Assembly: GCA_001724855.1 (NCBI GenBank)
Contig: MEED01000032.1
Coordinates: 1-64,000 of the forward strand
DNA from: Lautropia sp. SCN 69-89
GTDB lineage: Bacteria; Pseudomonadota; Gammaproteobacteria; Burkholderiales; Burkholderiaceae_E
Length of the DNA: 64,000 bases
Direction of reading: 5' to 3'
Of this stretch, positions 1-9,333 are shown one piece after another. The number at the start of each line of letters is the position of its first letter. Within the stretch, counting starts at the first letter, position 1. Made by a program: the position numbers and the translations under genes. The notes below the pieces were generated by a model. The model worked only from the letters and a program-made list of their open reading frames with translations. It did not search any database and had not been told where the DNA came from.

Positions 1-624
<624 letters not shown>

Positions 625-698
625 GGTTGCGTTGCCTGCTGCGACCGGCCGCTCCCCTTCCGCGCCGCCGGCGGCCGCGGAAGGGAAGCCGGCAGCGA

Positions 699-1937
699 TC
701 ACCAGCCGAGCCACTCCGGCTTGCGCGGGATCACCGACTCGCCGATCTTCTCGATGCTCTGGGCACCGCCCTTCGAGTTGGCCCGGTAGATGAACACCGT
801 CGTCGTGCCGCGGTGGTCTTCCGGAGTCCACGTGGAAGGAATGCACACGCCCTGCAGTTCGGCCGGGACGTGGTCCTTCATCTGCTCCATCGCCTTCTTG
901 ATGTTCGGGCCGGTGACGCCGCCCGCCTTGTCGGCCACGGCCATCGCGTCGCGCATGTAGTAGACCGAGCAGATGCCGCGCATGTAGTGCACCGGCCGGT
1001 ACATGTTGCCCGAGGCATCGGAGACCTTCGAGATCTCGCGCACCGTCTTCATGCCCGGCGCAGTCGATTTCCAGTCGGCCGCACCCACGACGAACACCAC
1101 GCCGTTGGCAGCGTCGCCCGCGGCCTTCAGCGCGTTCTCGTCCATCGCCCAGACGTTGCCCAGGAACTGGGTGTCCACGCCGACCGTCTCGCACGACTTC
1201 AGCAGCGAGATCGTCGAGCCGCCGGTGTTGGCGAGGAACGCGTAGTTGGCGCCGGACTCCTTCAGGCTCAGGCACTGGGCCTTGAAGTCGCCGGGCTTGA
1301 GCGAGTACTGGATCGGCGGAACGATCGCGAAGCCCATCTCCTTGGCGTATTCGCCGCAGGCGGCCTTCGGCGCGTTCGGGTACGGGTGGTTGTCGCCCAT
1401 GTGCACGAACTTCGGCGAGGCGATGTTCCTCTTCTTCGCGTCGCTTGCAGCCCACTGCACCAGCGCACGGCAGCCATCGGTGTACGACGGGCCGTAGAAG
1501 AAGTTGTACGGCGCCGGCTTCGAGCCGTGCGTGCCCTTGCCCGACGGATCGGTGAGGTGACCCGAATACGAGGCCGAAAAGTAGGGGATCTCGTCCTTGG
1601 CCACGAACGTGACCATCGCCTCGGTGTCGCCGGTGCCCCAGCCCTGGATCGCCGCGACCTTCTGCGAGCCGGTCCACTTCTTGTAGGTGGCGATCGCGCG
1701 CGGGATCTCGTAGCTGTAGTCGACCGTCTCGAAGTCGATCTTCTTGCCGTTCACGCCGCCATGGGAGTTCACGTAGGCGAGCGCGTCGGCCACGCCCTGG
1801 CCATAGGGTTTGCCGACGTCGGACGTGGCGCCGGTGTAGTCGGCGATGTGGCCGACGAAGATGCCCTGGGCGGCGGCCGGGCCGGCGCCGATCAGGACCG
1901 CCGCCGCAGCCGCGGCGGAAAACAGGGTGCCCTTCAT
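699..1937 (-). CDS. ABC transporter substrate-binding protein (LivK-like)
   Basis: Periplasmic ligand-binding protein of the LIV importer, 412 aa, typical for peripla_BP_6 proteins. It begins with a clear signal peptide (MKGTLFSAAAAAAVLIGAG, cleavage expected after AAAQ), followed by two alternating alpha/beta lobes with motifs such as GWGTGDTEAM. It lies 28 bases after livM and 74 before livF, so it is co-transcribed. The family binds amino acids, aromatic acids, fatty-acid-like acids or amides, and the ligand cannot be read from sequence. The adjacent CoA ligase makes a carboxylic acid that is activated after uptake the most attractive guess. Confidence 0.9.
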   Translation of the reverse strand: MKGTLFSAAAAAAVLIGAGPAAAQGIFVGHIADYTGATSDVGKPYGQGVADALAYVNSHGGVNGKKIDFETVDYSYEIPRAIATYKKWTGSQKVAAIQGWGTGDTEAMVTFVAKDEIPYFSASYSGHLTDPSGKGTHGSKPAPYNFFYGPSYTDGCRALVQWAASDAKKRNIASPKFVHMGDNHPYPNAPKAACGEYAKEMGFAIVPPIQYSLKPGDFKAQCLSLKESGANYAFLANTGGSTISLLKSCETVGVDTQFLGNVWAMDENALKAAGDAANGVVFVVGAADWKSTAPGMKTVREISKVSDASGNMYRPVHYMRGICSVYYMRDAMAVADKAGGVTGPNIKKAMEQMKDHVPAELQGVCIPSTWTPEDHRGTTTVFIYRANSKGGAQSIEKIGESVIPRKPEWLGW

Positions 1938-1965
1938 TGCAGTGCTCCTCTCCTGGGGGTCGTGG

Positions 1966-3051
1966 CTAGTAAGAGAACGGGTACAGCTTCCAGTACGTCT
2001 TGACCATCTTCCAGCGATGCGCGAGCCCGTCGGGCTCGAACATCAGGAACAGGACGATCACGAGGCCGATCGCGCCCTCCTTCAGGAAGGCGAGCCCCTC
2101 GGTGAACGCCGGGAACACGCCGCCCATGCCGCGCGACAGCGCCCCGATGCCCTCGGGCAGCAGCACCATGAACGCCGTGCCGAGCAGCGTGCCCATCACG
2201 CTTCCAAGGCCGCCGATGATGATCATGCCGAGGAACTGGATCGACAGCAGGATGGTGAACGCCTCGGAGGACACGTAGCCGAGGTAGTGGCCGAACAGCG
2301 CGCCGCCGATGCCGGCGTAGAACGCCGAGATGCCGAACGACAGCACCCGGTAGCGGGTGAGGCCGATGCCCATCACCTCGGCCGACAGGTAGTGGTCGCG
2401 CACCGCGACGAACGCGCGCCCGTCGCGGCTGCGCAGCAGGTTGGTGCCGAGCAGGTACATCAGCACGACGTAGGCGAGCACCACGTAGAAGTAGCCGTGG
2501 TCGCCGGAGATTTCGTAACCGAAGATGCTGAACGGCTGCGCCAGCGTGCCGGCCGAACCGCCGGTGAACCACTTGGCGCGCGCGAAGAAGTCCTCGAGGA
2601 TGAACTGCGCCGCGAAGGTGGCGATCGCCAGGTAGAGCCCCTTGATCCGCGCGGCCGGGATGCCGAACAGCAGCCCGACCAGCGTGGTCAGCACGCCCGC
2701 CAGCGGAATCGCCCAGAACACCGGCACGCCGAACGAGTTGCTCAGCCACGCCGACGCGAACGCGCCGAAGCCGAAGAACGCCGCGTGCCCGAGCGAGATC
2801 TGCCCGGTGAAGCCGACGAGGATGTTGATGCCGAGCGCGGCGATGCCGTAGTAGCCGATCTGGATCAGCAGGTTGAGCTGGTACTTGCTGAGCAGTTCGA
2901 CGCCGCCGATCTTCAGCGGCGCCAGGCACAGCAGCACCACCGCCGCGATCGCCACCGCCCGGGTGACCGGCGTCGGGAAGATCGTGGTGTCCGTGCGGTA
3001 CGCGGTCTTGAACTGGCCGCAGGGAATCAGTGCGGACGAAGTGGTCGCCAA
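1966..3051 (-). CDS. livM: LIV-type ABC transporter permease (LivM)
   Basis: Second membrane permease of the importer, 361 aa with about nine to ten hydrophobic segments. The family hallmark GFTGQISLGHAAFFGFGAF is near residue 95, and the cytoplasmic loop carries the ATPase-contacting segment around GRAFVAVRDHYLSAEVMGI. It starts one base after the livH stop, which implies translational coupling. The N-terminal about 40 residues form an extra hydrophilic stretch plus a membrane helix, as in many proteobacterial LivM proteins. Confidence 0.92.
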   Translation of the reverse strand: MATTSSALIPCGQFKTAYRTDTTIFPTPVTRAVAIAAVVLLCLAPLKIGGVELLSKYQLNLLIQIGYYGIAALGINILVGFTGQISLGHAAFFGFGAFASAWLSNSFGVPVFWAIPLAGVLTTLVGLLFGIPAARIKGLYLAIATFAAQFILEDFFARAKWFTGGSAGTLAQPFSIFGYEISGDHGYFYVVLAYVVLMYLLGTNLLRSRDGRAFVAVRDHYLSAEVMGIGLTRYRVLSFGISAFYAGIGGALFGHYLGYVSSEAFTILLSIQFLGMIIIGGLGSVMGTLLGTAFMVLLPEGIGALSRGMGGVFPAFTEGLAFLKEGAIGLVIVLFLMFEPDGLAHRWKMVKTYWKLYPFSY

Positions 3052-3052
3052 C

Positions 3053-3946
3053 TCAAACCCTCTCGATCTGTTTCGTGCCGAACAGCCCGTACGGCTTGAT
3101 CATCAGGATGACGATCAGCGCGTAGAACGGCGCGACGGTGTACAGGTTGCCCACGTTCAGGTACTGGCTGTCGACGAACTCGGCCACGTTCTCGAGCACG
3201 CCGATGATCAGCCCGCCCAGGATCGCGCCGACGATCGAGTCGAGCCCGCCCAGGATCACCACCGGGAACACCTTGATGCCGAAGAACGACAGCGCCGAGG
3301 ACACGCCGTTGACCATGCCCACGACCACGCCGGCCAGCGCCGAGACCATCGCCGAGATCGCCCAGGCCATCGCGAACACCGACTTCACCGAGATGCCCAG
3401 GCTCTGCGCGACCTGCTGGTTGAACGCGGTGGCGCGCATCGCCAGGCCCAGCCGCGAGAACTTGAAGAACCATGCGAAGCCCGCCATGATCAGCAGCGAG
3501 ATCACCATCGACATCACGTACGGCGTCTGCACGTTCAGCCCGAGGATGTTGACCGCCTTGGTGCCGAACACCTCCGGGTAGGGCTTGGCCCAGACGCCGA
3601 AGATCCACTTCATCATCGCCGAGAAGAAGATCGACAGGCCGATCGTGACCATGATCACCGAGATGATCGGCTCGCCGATCATCGGCCTGAGCACGATCAC
3701 CTGCAGCAGCACCCCGAACACCATCATGAACGCGAGCGTGACCGGAAAACCGATCCAGAACGGCAGCTGCCAGTAGGTGAGCATCCACCAGCAGACCCAG
3801 GCGCCGATCAGCAGGAACTCGCCCTGCGCGAAGTTGACGATCTGGGTCGACTTGTAGATCAGCACGAAGCACATCGCCACCACGCCGTAGAGCGTGCCGA
3901 TGATGAGGCCGTTGACGATCAGCTGGACCAGCAGGTCGGTGTTCAT
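3053..3946 (-). CDS. livH: LIV-type ABC transporter permease (LivH)
   Basis: First membrane permease of the importer, 297 aa, about eight membrane helices. The ORF track buries it in a 1,235-aa read-through frame, but the real start is the ATG that overlaps the ligase stop as ATGA. It has the family segments IYKSTQIVNFAQGEF near residue 28 and the cytoplasmic coupling region around AMRATAFNQQVAQSLGI. The N-terminus (MNTDLLVQLIVNGLIIGTLYG) is typical of LivH. Confidence 0.93.
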   Translation of the reverse strand: MNTDLLVQLIVNGLIIGTLYGVVAMCFVLIYKSTQIVNFAQGEFLLIGAWVCWWMLTYWQLPFWIGFPVTLAFMMVFGVLLQVIVLRPMIGEPIISVIMVTIGLSIFFSAMMKWIFGVWAKPYPEVFGTKAVNILGLNVQTPYVMSMVISLLIMAGFAWFFKFSRLGLAMRATAFNQQVAQSLGISVKSVFAMAWAISAMVSALAGVVVGMVNGVSSALSFFGIKVFPVVILGGLDSIVGAILGGLIIGVLENVAEFVDSQYLNVGNLYTVAPFYALIVILMIKPYGLFGTKQIERV

Positions 3947-5904
3947 CGCGCCTCCAGTGCCGCGGGTTCGGCCGGTGCCGGCTTCGACGGCCGCGGCGGC
4001 TCGATCAGGGTCTCGAGCACCAGGTCGGTGCGGATCCGCGACGTGGTGCCGTCCTGGAAGGTGATCGTCGTGTCGACGTGCACCGTCTTCCGGTCGGAGT
4101 AGATCGCGTCGATGATGTCGGCGTACTTCTCGTTGATGACGCCGCGGCGCACCTTGCGGGTGCGCGTGAGCTCGCCGTCGTCGGCGTCGAGCTCCTTGTA
4201 GAGCAGCACCAGCTTGTGGATGCGCTGCGGCTCGGGCAGCGAGGCGTTGACCTTCTCGACCTCTTCGCGCAGCAGCCGGTAGACGCGCGGCTGCGCCGCG
4301 AGGCTGGTGTAGTTGGTGAACGCGATGCCGCGCTGCTCGGCCCACTTGGAGACGATCGAGTAGCGGATGCAGATGATCGCGGTGAGGTACGGCTTGTCGT
4401 GGCCGAGGATCACCGCTTCGGCGATGAACGGCGAGAACTTGAGCTTGTTCTCGATGAACATCGGCGAGAAGCGCGTGCCGACGGACGTGGTGGCGAGGTC
4501 CTTGATGCGGTCGATGACCACCAGGTGGCCGTTTTCCTTCTTGATGTAGCCGGCGTCGCCGGTGTGCATCCAGCCGTCGCGCAGGTCGGCGCGGGTGGCC
4601 TCCTCGTTCCCGTAGAAGCCGAGGAAGGTGCCGGCACTGCGCGCGACGATCTCGCCGACGCCGTTGGCGTCGGGGTTGTCGATGCGCACTTCGGAGGTGT
4701 CGAACGGCACGCCCACGCTGTCGAAGTCGACGTCGTCGGGCCGGTGGATCGTGTACGCGCCCGACAGTTCGGTCTGTCCGTAGATCTGGCGCAGCGGCAC
4801 GCCCATCGCCTGGAAGAAGCGGAACGTGTCGGGGCCGAGCGCCGCGCCGCCGGTGGCCGCCGACTTCAGGTAGGTGAAGCCGAGCCGGTCGCGCAGCGCC
4901 TTGAAGAGGATGAGGTCGGCGAGCTTCGAGCGCCGGCGCTGGTCGAGCGCGGCCAGTCCGAGCTTCATGCCCCAGGCGAACATCTTCTGCTTGAACGGCG
5001 TGGCGTCCATGACGCGGGCGCGCACGTCGGCGGCGATCTGCTCCCAGACGCGCGGCGCGAGCAGCACGAAAGTGGGGCCGATCTCGCGCAGGTCGGCCAT
5101 CATCGTCTCGGGCTCCTCGACGAAGTTCACCGTGATGCGCGAGATCAGCGCCTGCGCCACCGCGTAGACCTGCTCCATGATCCACGGCAGCGGCAGCACC
5201 GAGACGTAGTTGTCGGTGGGCAGCTTCGGGTCGGCGCGCAGGTACGACAGGCAGTGCGCGAGGAACGGTCCCGACTGCAGCATCGCCATCTTCGGGTTGG
5301 AGACGGTGCCCGAGGTGGTGCACAGCACGGCGACGTCCTCGCCCTTGCCCAGCGCCACCTCGGCCGCGAAGCGCCCGGGATCGGCAGCCTCGACCTTCGC
5401 CGCCACTGCCTTGAGCTCGTCCCAGCTCATCAGCCGCGGATCGTCGTACTTGCGCATGCCGCGCGGGTCGAAGTAGATGATCCGCTCGATCTTCGTGGCC
5501 GAGGTTTCGGCGACTTCGAGCAGCTTGTCGACCTGCTCTTCGTCTTCGGCCAGCACGATGCGCACCTGCGCGTGGTCGAGCAGGTAGGCGACTTCCTGGT
5601 TCAGCGCGTCGTGGTAGATGCCCAGCGTCATGCAGCCGATCGCGTGCGCCGCGATCTCGCCCCAGAGCATCTCGGGCCGGTTCTTGCCGATGAGGCTCAC
5701 CGTCTCGCCGCGCCGCACGCCCAGCCCGTGAAGGCCGAGCGCGATCTCCTTCACCCGGGCCAGGTAGTCCGACCAGGTGAACTCGTTCCAGATGCCGAAT
5801 TCCTTCTCGCGCAGCGCAACCTCGCCGGGCCAGTGCGTCGCGTTGTGCACCAGCAGCTTCGGGAAGGTGTCGTGCAGGACGACGTCGCCGTACTCGGGCT
5901 GCAT
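3943..5904 (-). CDS. AMP-forming acyl/aryl-CoA ligase
   Basis: ANL-family adenylate-forming enzyme, 653 aa, the length of long-chain acyl-CoA synthetases of the FadD15/AACS type. Visible core motifs are the phosphate loop TTSGTVSNPK near residue 215, GQTELSGAYT, and the hinge region GWMHTGDAGYIKKENGHLVV. The C-terminal lysine region is RKVRRGVINEKY. It activates a carboxylic acid to its CoA thioester with ATP. The gene is wedged between livG and livH with abutting or overlapping ends, so the imported substrate is probably trapped as a CoA ester. The acid itself is unknown; fatty, aromatic and dicarboxylic acids are all possible. I do not call it benzoate-CoA ligase, because those are shorter (about 520 aa) and look different. 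Confidence 0.88.
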   Translation of the reverse strand: MQPEYGDVVLHDTFPKLLVHNATHWPGEVALREKEFGIWNEFTWSDYLARVKEIALGLHGLGVRRGETVSLIGKNRPEMLWGEIAAHAIGCMTLGIYHDALNQEVAYLLDHAQVRIVLAEDEEQVDKLLEVAETSATKIERIIYFDPRGMRKYDDPRLMSWDELKAVAAKVEAADPGRFAAEVALGKGEDVAVLCTTSGTVSNPKMAMLQSGPFLAHCLSYLRADPKLPTDNYVSVLPLPWIMEQVYAVAQALISRITVNFVEEPETMMADLREIGPTFVLLAPRVWEQIAADVRARVMDATPFKQKMFAWGMKLGLAALDQRRRSKLADLILFKALRDRLGFTYLKSAATGGAALGPDTFRFFQAMGVPLRQIYGQTELSGAYTIHRPDDVDFDSVGVPFDTSEVRIDNPDANGVGEIVARSAGTFLGFYGNEEATRADLRDGWMHTGDAGYIKKENGHLVVIDRIKDLATTSVGTRFSPMFIENKLKFSPFIAEAVILGHDKPYLTAIICIRYSIVSKWAEQRGIAFTNYTSLAAQPRVYRLLREEVEKVNASLPEPQRIHKLVLLYKELDADDGELTRTRKVRRGVINEKYADIIDAIYSDRKTVHVDTTITFQDGTTSRIRTDLVLETLIEPPRPSKPAPAEPAALEAR

Positions 5905-6702
5905 TCAGGCGGCTCCCGCTTCGTCCTCGACGCCGAGGTAGGCGCGCTTGACGTGCTCGTTGTCCATGATCTCGTGCGGCAGGCCGTCGGCGATGACCCG
6001 CCCGAAGTCGAGCACCATCACGCGATGAGAGATGTCCATGACCACGCCCATGTCGTGCTCGATCATGATCACCGTCATGCCCCATTCCTCGTTGAGGTCG
6101 ACGACATAGCGCGCCATGTCCTCTTTCTCCTCGAGGTTCATGCCGGCCATCGGCTCGTCGAGCAGGATCAGGTCGGGCTTGACCGCGATCGCGCGGGCGA
6201 GCTCGACGCGCTTGCGCAGGCCGTAGGAGAGCGTGCCGGCCACCGCCTTGCGGATGTGGCTGATCTCGAGGAAGTCGATGATGTCCTCGACGTGGCGCCG
6301 GTGCTCGAGCTCTTCCTTCTGCGCGCCGCCGAACCAGTACAGCGCGCCGCTGAGAAAGTTGTTCTTCAGCAGGTGATGGCGCCCGACCATGATGTTGTCG
6401 AGCACGGTCATGTGGCTGAACAGCGCGAGGTTCTGGAACGTGCGCCCCAGGCCGAGCGGCGCCCGCTGGTTCGGCGTGAGGCGCGTGATGTCGCGGCCCT
6501 TGAAGACGATCTGGCCGGCGGTGGGCGAGTAGCGACCCGAGATGCAGTTGAGCATCGAGGTCTTGCCCGCGCCGTTCGGTCCGATGATGGAGAACAGTTC
6601 GCCCTGGCGCACGTGGAAGCTCACGTCGCTCAACGCCTTCACGCCGCCGAACTGCAGCGAGATGGCCTTTGCCTCGAGTATCGGAGTCCCTTCGCCCTGC
6701 AA
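5905..6702 (-). CDS. livG: LIV-type ABC transporter ATPase (LivG)
   Basis: Second ATPase of the importer and first gene of the operon. It has Walker [10 protein letters not shown] near residue 38, the LivG-style signature LSYGLRKRVELARA and Walker B LILLDEPMAG. The ORF track starts further upstream, but that extension is arginine/aspartate-rich and unlike the family. I choose a TTG at 6702 because GGGAGG lies seven bases before it, giving 265 aa. The stop abuts the ligase start, so translation is coupled. The next in-frame ATG lies inside the conserved fold. Confidence 0.88.
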   Translation of the reverse strand: MQGEGTPILEAKAISLQFGGVKALSDVSFHVRQGELFSIIGPNGAGKTSMLNCISGRYSPTAGQIVFKGRDITRLTPNQRAPLGLGRTFQNLALFSHMTVLDNIMVGRHHLLKNNFLSGALYWFGGAQKEELEHRRHVEDIIDFLEISHIRKAVAGTLSYGLRKRVELARAIAVKPDLILLDEPMAGMNLEEKEDMARYVVDLNEEWGMTVIMIEHDMGVVMDISHRVMVLDFGRVIADGLPHEIMDNEHVKRAYLGVEDEAGAA

Positions 6703-6801
6703 GTGTCTGCCTCCCGAACCGTCGTCGCGGTCTGCATCGCGCGCGCCGTCGCACCGGCACCGCACTGCACCGGGCAGTCTAAGTCAGCCCGCGCAGTATA
6801 G

Positions 6802-6819
6802 TTGTCGTCCGTCCGACAA
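6802..6819. promoter_or_regulatory. Perfect inverted repeat between livG and the Crp/Fnr-type gene
   Basis: TTGTCG-TCCGTC-CGACAA has perfect 6-base arms around a 6-base spacer. It lies in the 145-base divergent gap, 29 bases before the regulator start and about 100 before livG. Position and symmetry suit an operator for the adjacent regulator, which could control itself and the importer operon. The sequence is neither an FNR (TTGAT-N4-ATCAA) nor a CRP (TGTGA-N6-TCACA) site. Confidence 0.5.
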
Positions 6820-6847
6820 ACTCAGGGAAAACAGGGGGATCCGACCA

Positions 6848-7522
6848 TTGAGCGCCTTCGACGACATGCTCGAACTGTCGCCGTGGATGCGTGCGCTTGA
6901 TGCGACGCAACATGCGCGGATGCGCGAGGATCTCGTCGAACGCCGCGTCGCGTGCGGGGGCTTCGTCTGCCGCAAGGGCGAGCCGGTCGAGCACTGGATA
7001 GGCGTCATCGAGGGCCTGGTCAAGATCAGCAGCGTCTCGGCCGGCGGCAAGCCGGTCACTTTCACCGGCGTCGCACCCGGCGGCTGGTTCGGCGAAGGCT
7101 CGATGCTCAAGGACGAGCCGCGCCGCTACGACGGCGTGGCATTGCGCGAAAGCCGCATCGCCTACCTTCCGCGCACCACCTTCCAGTGGCTGCTCGACAC
7201 CAGCATCGCGTTCAACCGCTACCTGCTGATCCAGCTGAACGAGCGGCTCGGACAGTTCATCGGCACCGTGGAGATCGACCGCCTGCTCGGTCCCGATGCG
7301 CGCGTGGCGCGCTGCCTGGCGCAGCTGTTCAACCCGCTGCTGTATCCCGGGCTGGGCCGCAAGCTGGAAATCTCGCAGGGCGAGATCGGCTACCTCACCG
7401 GCCTGTCGCGCCAGCGCGTGAACCAGGCGCTGCGCCGCCTGGAAGGCATCGGCCTGCTGAAGGTCGACTACGGCGGCGTGACCGTGCTGTCGGTCGACGG
7501 GCTGCGCGAGTTCGAGGATTAG
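6848..7522 (+). CDS. Crp/Fnr-family transcriptional regulator
   Basis: 224-aa regulator with an N-terminal cyclic-nucleotide-binding-like beta-roll (about residues 15-125, with FTGVAPGGWFGEGSML), a long dimer helix and a C-terminal winged helix-turn-helix (LTGLSRQRVNQALRRLEGIG). It lacks the N-terminal cysteine cluster of FNR, and its recognition helix (SRQRVNQ) differs from the SRETISR type, so it should not read FNR or CRP boxes. The start is a TTG with AGGGGG about ten bases upstream; an ATG at 6866 is the alternative. It is divergent from the importer and CoA ligase operon, its likely target. The effector is unknown. Confidence 0.85.
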   Translation: MSAFDDMLELSPWMRALDATQHARMREDLVERRVACGGFVCRKGEPVEHWIGVIEGLVKISSVSAGGKPVTFTGVAPGGWFGEGSMLKDEPRRYDGVALRESRIAYLPRTTFQWLLDTSIAFNRYLLIQLNERLGQFIGTVEIDRLLGPDARVARCLAQLFNPLLYPGLGRKLEISQGEIGYLTGLSRQRVNQALRRLEGIGLLKVDYGGVTVLSVDGLREFED

Positions 7523-7534
7523 GGCGTGTTCACA

Positions 7535-8194
7535 CTACGATCGTCCCCGCGTGAGCACCAGTTGCAGCTCGGCGAACCCGGCAGGGTGTGCGTGCCGCGG
7601 ATACGGGGGCCGCGGCCATTGCCAGAGCTCGCCGGGAAACAGCGCGCGCACCGCGTTGACGTCGCAGTGATACGGCGGCCCTTCGATGCGGCCCTCGAGC
7701 CGGCCCGCGCGCTCGGCCTGCACCGCCAGCAGGATCATCGTGCCCGCGGGCCGCAGCCATGCCGCCAGGCGCCGGGCGTAGGCAACCCACAGGTCGGGAT
7801 GCAGCGCGCACAGGCAGGCCTGGTCCCAGATCGCGTCGAACGGCGCGGCCGGCGTCCAGTCGAGCAGGTCGGCCTGGACCACCTCGGCGGCGAGCCCCGC
7901 CTGCGCCAGGCGCGCGCGCGTGAGCTCGACCGCCGCCGGCGCGTAGTCCACGCCCACCGGGCGCAGGCCGCTCGCCGCGAGTTGCAGCACCTCGTAGCCG
8001 GCGCCGCACCCCGGCACCAGCACCCTCGCCCCGGGTGCGAGCACCCCGCTCGCCACCAGTGGCGCGAGCGCGGGATTCACCGCCCCGCGATCCCAGGGCG
8101 TGCGCTGCGACTCGAAGCGCTGCTGCCAGAAGGCGAGCGTCGGGCCGGCCGGCTGCGCCGCGGGCGCGTTCGCCTGCGCCGCAGGCGGGCTCAT
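7535..8194 (-). CDS. SAM-dependent methyltransferase, thiopurine methyltransferase family
   Basis: 219-aa class I methyltransferase. The N-terminus FWQQRFESQRTPWDRG is typical of the TPMT/UbiE-like group, followed by the SAM motif VLVPGCGAGYEV, the acidic strand end GVDYAP and the segment FDAIWDQACLCALHP. The start ATG overlaps the stop of the preceding hydroxyacyl-CoA dehydrogenase as ATGA, so the two are translated as a pair. Family members methylate thiols, selenium or tellurium compounds, or unknown small molecules. The substrate here is unknown. Confidence 0.8.
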   Translation of the reverse strand: MSPPAAQANAPAAQPAGPTLAFWQQRFESQRTPWDRGAVNPALAPLVASGVLAPGARVLVPGCGAGYEVLQLAASGLRPVGVDYAPAAVELTRARLAQAGLAAEVVQADLLDWTPAAPFDAIWDQACLCALHPDLWVAYARRLAAWLRPAGTMILLAVQAERAGRLEGRIEGPPYHCDVNAVRALFPGELWQWPRPPYPRHAHPAGFAELQLVLTRGRS

Positions 8195-9045
8195 TTGTCG
8201 TAGCGGTAGAAGCCCCGGCCGGTCTTGCGGCCGAGCAGGCCGGCGTCGACCATCTCGCGCAGCAGCGGGGCCGGCCGGTACTTCGGGTCGTTGAAGCCGC
8301 CGTAGAGCACTTCCATCACCGCAAGCTGCACGTCCAGCCCGATGAGATCGCACAGCGCGAGCGGGCCGATCGGATGGTTGCAGCCGAGCTTCATACCGGC
8401 GTCGATCTCCTCGGCGCTCGCCAGCCCCTCCTGCAGCGCGAAGATCGCCTCGTTGATCATCGGGCAGAGGATCCGGTTGACCACGAAGCCGGCGCTGTTC
8501 TTCACGCCGATCGGCGTCTTGCCCAGCCGCTGTGCCAGCTCGGTGACCGCGGCCACCGTCTCGTCCGACGTGCGCAGTCCGCGAATGATCTCGACCAGCG
8601 CCATCACCGGCACCGGGTTGAAGAAATGCATGCCGACGAAACGTTCGGGCCGATGCGTCGAGGCGGCCAGCCGCGTGATCGAGATCGACGAGGTGTTCGT
8701 CGCGACGATCGTCGACGGCTTCACGATGCCTTCGAGGTTCTTCAGGATCCGTATCTTCAGTTCCTCGTTCTCGGTGGCCGCCTCGATGACCAGGTCGGCC
8801 GCAGCGAGGTCCTCGGGCCGGGCGGTCGTGCGGATCCTCGACAGGATCTCGAGCTTGCGCGCGTCGTCGATCGAGCCCTTCTTCACCAGACGGTCGAGCG
8901 AACCCGACACCGTCTTCAGGCCGCGCTCGAGCGCGGCCTCGCTGACGTCCTGCATCACGGCGTCGATGCCGGATGCGGCGCAGGCCTGGGCAATACCGTT
9001 GCCCATCGTGCCGGCGCCGATGATTCCCACGGTCTGGATGGTCAT
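8191..9045 (-). CDS. 3-hydroxybutyryl/3-hydroxyacyl-CoA dehydrogenase
   Basis: NAD-dependent oxidation of 3-hydroxyacyl-CoA to 3-oxoacyl-CoA; soluble, 284 aa, the standard length for Hbd/PaaH. It has the Rossmann motif GIIGAGTMGNGIAQ at the start, the catalytic histidine signature HFFNPVPVMALVEII, an NTSSIS stretch, and the C-terminal helical domain with NRILCPMINEA and DAGMKLGCNHPIGPL. The start at MTIQTVG is chosen over the longer track start because the added residues are not family-like. It could serve beta-oxidation, polyhydroxybutyrate turnover or aromatic ring-cleavage products. Confidence 0.92.
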   Translation of the reverse strand: MTIQTVGIIGAGTMGNGIAQACAASGIDAVMQDVSEAALERGLKTVSGSLDRLVKKGSIDDARKLEILSRIRTTARPEDLAAADLVIEAATENEELKIRILKNLEGIVKPSTIVATNTSSISITRLAASTHRPERFVGMHFFNPVPVMALVEIIRGLRTSDETVAAVTELAQRLGKTPIGVKNSAGFVVNRILCPMINEAIFALQEGLASAEEIDAGMKLGCNHPIGPLALCDLIGLDVQLAVMEVLYGGFNDPKYRPAPLLREMVDAGLLGRKTGRGFYRYDK

Positions 9046-9111
9046 GGCTGGAGTCCTCGAAGCTGCCGCGAAAGCCGGCATTCTATCGGGCCGGCCGCCC
9101 GCCGCCACGGC

Positions 9112-9261
9112 TCAGACCTGCGCCAGGATCACGGCCGCGCAGGCGGCGACCATCACGGCCATCAGCGGCACGATCAACGGCACGAAGCGCATCGTGCGGC
9201 GGCGTCGCGCAGCGACGTCGCTGGCTGGTTCGGAACGCAGGGTTTCGTTTACGGTATCCAT
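9112..9261 (-). CDS. Small single-pass membrane protein (49 aa)
   Basis: This ORF is too short for the track. It starts with ATG nine bases after a strong AGGAGGTCGCC ribosome site and encodes 49 residues: a charged N-terminus with RRRR, then one hydrophobic helix (MRFVPLIVPLMAVMVAACAAV), ending ILAQV. The positive-inside rule puts the N-terminus in the cytoplasm. It lies between threonine dehydratase and the hydroxyacyl-CoA dehydrogenase, all on the same strand, with gaps of about 70 bases. Function unknown. Confidence 0.6.
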   Translation of the reverse strand: MDTVNETLRSEPASDVAARRRRTMRFVPLIVPLMAVMVAACAAVILAQV

Positions 9262-9333
9262 GGCGACCTCCTGCCCGGATCCAACCGCGCTGCAAGCGCC
9301 GCGACGATCGCAGCGCGAAGCGGAGCCGCCGAC

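Noticed and set aside
3053-6760. 1,235-aa leftward ORF
   Set aside because: Only its end (livH) is real; the rest is an out-of-frame shadow of the CoA ligase and livG, with arginine-rich, family-free sequence.
6848-7522. Regulator as the FNR that reads the TTGATCTGGATCAA boxes
   Set aside because: It lacks the FNR cysteine cluster and has a different recognition helix, so the FNR protein must be encoded elsewhere.
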